From Centroberyx gerrardi (taxonomy: Eukaryota > Chordata > Actinopteri > Beryciformes > Berycidae), in NCBI RefSeq assembly GCF_048128805.1, contig NC_136005.1:2370983-2434982 (forward strand): 64,000 nt of DNA, written 5' to 3'. This document shows positions 60,971 to 64,000 of the stretch, in pieces. Under the pieces are notes generated by a model. That model searched no databases. It saw only the letters and a list, made by a program, of their open reading frames with translations, and was not told the origin of the DNA. The position numbers and the translations under genes were made by a program. Within the stretch, counting starts at the first letter, position 1. Each line of letters begins with the position of its first letter.

Positions 60971-63126
60971 TCACATCGTCATCCAGTCGTGTTTGGCGGT
61001 CACGGCGTATTTCCACGTCTCCACGATCTGAGACAGCAGGATGCATTCTGGGAAGGCGGCTTCCACGTCAGCGGGAACCTCGGCTTCTTTGCGGTCCATG
61101 TAGGCGGACACAGCTTCCTTCACACTGAACAGGACAAACAGACAGAAGACAGAGTGAATCTCAACACTCTTGACTTACCCAGGTCCACTCAAGGGAAACT
61201 TCATCAAACTGACAGAAGAAAAACAACATTAAAGCTGCAGAGACACACTGGTGGCTCTAAATGCAGCAAGAGGTAACTGTTTCAAAACCCAGAAATCCTG
61301 TGTGGTGAGGTAAGCAGCTTGTGCTGTTTTATACCAAATTAACCCCCCCCCCCACACACACACACACACACACGTCCCCCACCACTATTTCAATCAGCCT
61401 GTTTTTCCTTTTCCAGAAATGGCAGGAATGAGCAAATTCAACCAAATGTGGTTTCCTCCAATGCTTGAATAGTAAGATCAAATTTCAATAATGTTCAATA
61501 ATTCTATGTAAAAAATTCTAACAAATGTCAATAATATCATATATTGCAATATTTAAGATTACATTTTGGACACCGCCCAAGCCAACTGGTGAGTCCAGCT
61601 TTCTCCGCTGCTGCTCAGAGCGGTTTTCCAGAAAGCAGGATTGGCAATTTATCCAGATCTGTTAACTCAGACTTCACAGAAATCCGGGATTTTCTGTTCC
61701 AAAAACCAAGATCAGACTAAGTCTAGATCAGTTACTATGGCAACTTATGTTCTCAAACTAACCTGCAGGTTTACTTGAGGCTTACTTGGGTTAAACCCGA
61801 CTGAGCCTGCAGCGTTTAAGCATCACACAAGTGCTCACTTCCCATTTCCCACCAGTGAGCAAACTGACAGCAACATTTAATTTGGACAAACAGGGAGAAT
61901 CTACAGCCGCTCAGTCAGTGGGGATGGAGAAACACTTTGTGATTCAGGCTGATAAGACGGCTGCATTTTTACATAATGTACATTTCTTTTCCCTGTAATG
62001 TGTGTATGATGTGTGTATGATCTAAAGAACCGATTGTATGAGTTTCTTTCCATACGAGAGAGAACGGTAAGTATGTGTGTCTCTGAAGCAGCCGGGCAGC
62101 TTTACCTCCAGGCCGGGCTGTAGGTGTCGGCGGCCCGCGGGCTGCCCAGGCTCAACAGGAGGAACTCGTGCATCTCAAGCAGCCACACGTCCATGTTCCC
62201 CTTGGACACAAAGCCCTTCAGCTGCCGCTTGTCCTCCTCCGTCAGCGGCTGCTGGTAGGCAGCTGGATGCCCCGAGAACGGATCCTGTATTAAACAGAGA
62301 GGCAGATGCTAAATATCACCCAGATGGAACTTAAATTCAAAGTAAAGTTCCTTTAACATTTTATCATATTCAGTATTGATAATATAAAACACTACGTGTA
62401 ATCTCAGATATGTGGTAAGAAAAAACAAAAAAGAAGAGATAGAAACGCACAGCTATACTGGCGAGGCGCCGGCTTACAGCGCAAACATCAGAAGAAGAGG
62501 GAAGCCGCACACAAAGACACATATTGCCTTGTTCAACTGAAGAAGCCAATATGTGCCGAAACGTCGAGTCGTAATATAAAATAAAACTACTGCATCGGAG
62601 TTACGAGTGTGCGGCTTCCCCCTTCTTCTGGAGAAAAAAACAAAACAAAACATAGAATTTCACAGAATTTCATTAAATTAAATTCACTTCCTGAAATTCC
62701 AGTTCAAGTCCAAATTCCATTTCCAATTCCTCAGTTGAATTTAACATAACTAATATAACTGTTGCCATCTTGGCGATAGCTGCATTTTTAAATACGGCTA
62801 TCTCTGAAGGTGCGTACTGATTATTTTTTGTCTAAGTGAAGTTGGATATTAAGTCTATGAGAGGAAACTTGCACATCTGGATGGACATGACACTACAGCC
62901 CAGACCAAACTGATTTTACATTCACTGGCTATAATTTGGCATTCACCCAGCTCACAGCTTCTGCAGCAGTGATTCTTGACATGAATGAGATCAGAGAAAA
63001 GCGCTCTGGTACTCTGGTGGAAATCACAAGGCTTACCCTCCTGAGACGCAGCATGCTTTCAGACTTGAGGGAGGACAGGAGTTGCCACAGAGAAACACAG
63101 TGTTTCAGACTGCAGCGGCCCAGAGC
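60971..63126 (-). CDS. rnf213: RNF213-type E3 ubiquitin ligase, C-terminal end (partial)
   Basis: Three last coding exons: 63037-63126, 62106-62284, 60971-61124 (423 bases, 140 residues plus stop). The gene continues beyond the right edge. The peptide starts ALGRCSLKHCVSLWQLLSSL, then DPFSGHPAAYQQPLTEEDK, then MDVWLLEMHEFLLLSL, and ends in WKYAVTAKHDWMTM. It lines up along its whole length with the extreme C-terminus of human RNF213 as I recall it (CTLKHLVSLWHSLSS, LLELHEMIILKL). RNF213 (mysterin) is a giant dynein-like AAA+ ATPase with RING and RZ-type ligase modules that acts on lipid droplets and intracellular bacteria. The active modules are outside this window. Teleosts have several rnf213 paralogues, and which one this is cannot be decided from the tail. 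Confidence 0.85.
61231..61985. mobile_element. MITE related to 46918-47172, with internal insertion
   Basis: TTAAAGCTGCAGAGACACACTGGTGGC, CCCAGAAATCCTGTGTGGTGAGG and CCAGCTTTCTCCGCTGCTGCTC match the nested element at 46.9 kb. CA/C tracts (61341-61372) and an unrelated segment (61620-61880) interrupt it. Confidence 0.45.
62489..62630. mobile_element. Short hairpin MITE in the RNF213 gene
   Basis: Arms 62489-62512 and 62607-62630 are 24-base inverted repeats with one mismatch (GGGAAGCCGCACAC core). The interior carries CTGAAGA (62537-62543) and CCGAAACGTC (62556-62565). It lies in the intron upstream of the exon at 62106-62284. Confidence 0.6.
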
Positions 63127-63286
63127 CTGCAGAGAGAACGGCACAGTCAGCAGTCTGTTCCACACACACACGAGCAACCAAAACACATTCTGTAAAACCT
63201 ACAGCGGGTTTTCTCTGGTCTGAACCAGAGCAGAAAAGTTGACTTTGTTGCATTTCTGTATTTGGTTTGTTTAGGATCAGACTGAC

Positions 63287-63380
63287 CAATTACAAGCCAA
63301 CCAGAGCTTGTAAACAAAAGTCACATGACGCACAAGCAGCTCGTTTATTGGACAGAGTTTTGGTGACCTGTCATCCTGCA
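63287..63380. repeat. Dispersed repeat shared with DDX49 intron 5
   Basis: AATTACAAGCCAACCAGAGC, AAACAAAAGTCACATGAC and TTGGTGACCTGTC recur at about 18318-18408 with few differences. The rest of 63127-64000 is intron with no further RNF213 exon recognised. Confidence 0.6.
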
Positions 63381-64000
63381 GGTTAGAAATCAAAACCAGT
63401 CTGATTTCACTTCCTGTAACTTTATCTAACATGATGGACTCGTCTGTTTCTTCTTCTGTGGTGTTCATACCAGTTAAGAACACATGAAGAAACAGCTGAA
63501 TATGAGCGTCAGTCCAGACTTCATTTAGTTCTGCTAGGCTTTCCAAACATGAGGAACCACATCCATCTCCTTCTACCCATAACCCTTTGCGTTTTGGCGT
63601 GGTTTCTTGTTGTTGGTTGGATTTAATGAACCACACTGCAGTTGGACTGAGACTCTCGGTGCCGTTGTTTGGTGCCACCAGAGTTCAAAGGTCATTGTTC
63701 TCACCTGGACAAACCAACCAACTAAAGGAGGAAACACTTCAGAGTTCAGATAAACCGACCAGAACATGCTGGCTGTGAACGCAGCCTCAAAGTAATCAAC
63801 AAATTTGGGTTGCAGCCAAAATAAGAGCTCAGTCGCCTTGCTCCTAATTTCATTTGTCCACTGGTTGAGTACATTAGAAGATTTTGTTTAATGGTGAAAA
63901 TGCTGTGTGCTGATTATGGCTGAGGAATATGGCTGTCAGCTGGGCCACATCTCACTGAAGATTATTCTTCACAACAAATATATGTGAAATGACAGTGGGT

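Overview
The window is nuclear DNA from a ray-finned (teleost) fish. The genes are split by GT-AG introns. Their proteins match vertebrate orthologues along their whole length. The spacers are rich in CA/TG microsatellites, hAT-type MITEs, tRNA-derived SINEs and L2/Rex-like and I-clade LINE remnants, a mixture typical of teleosts. No bacterial, organellar or viral gene and no CRISPR array was seen.

Layout. 1-8.98 kb has no recognisable coding exon. It holds foldback elements, hAT MITEs, a SINE and a decayed minisatellite. At 8.99-9.46 kb, minus strand, there is a CpG-rich first exon with a five-base coding end followed by a donor; this fits the first exon of a Homer gene (inferred homer3). 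9.5-14.15 kb is repeats. DDX49 (+, 13 exons, 476 aa) runs from 14330 to 24418. UPF1 (-, 23 coding exons, 1101 aa) runs from 44561 to 28826, with a possible 3'UTR of about 4.3 kb that meets the 3' end of DDX49 near 24.53 kb. PGPEP1 (-, 5 exons, 209 aa) runs from 53700 to 48431. LSM4 (+, 5 exons, 144 aa) runs from 55510 to 57660, head to head with PGPEP1. The last three coding exons of an RNF213-type E3 ligase (-) lie at 63126-60971; the gene continues past the right edge.

HOMER3, DDX49, UPF1, PGPEP1 and LSM4 all lie on human 19p13.11, so most of this is a conserved block with local reordering. RNF213 is on human chromosome 17 and is the outsider. Three of the genes act in RNA metabolism: DDX49 in ribosome biogenesis, UPF1 in nonsense-mediated decay, LSM4 in U6 snRNP and decapping complexes. 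Nothing suggests a dedicated operon-like system.

Most notable: UPF1 intron 8 carries both hallmarks of a U12-type (minor spliceosome) intron. Several acceptors in DDX49, UPF1 and LSM4 have pure TG tracts where a polypyrimidine tract is expected, one of them 142 bp long. A repeat family present in UPF1 and PGPEP1 supplies a candidate early poly(A) signal just after the UPF1 stop; another copy was split by a hAT MITE with a perfect 8-bp target duplication. Exon boundaries were set by hand from splice signals, frame and recalled vertebrate proteins, without alignment software.
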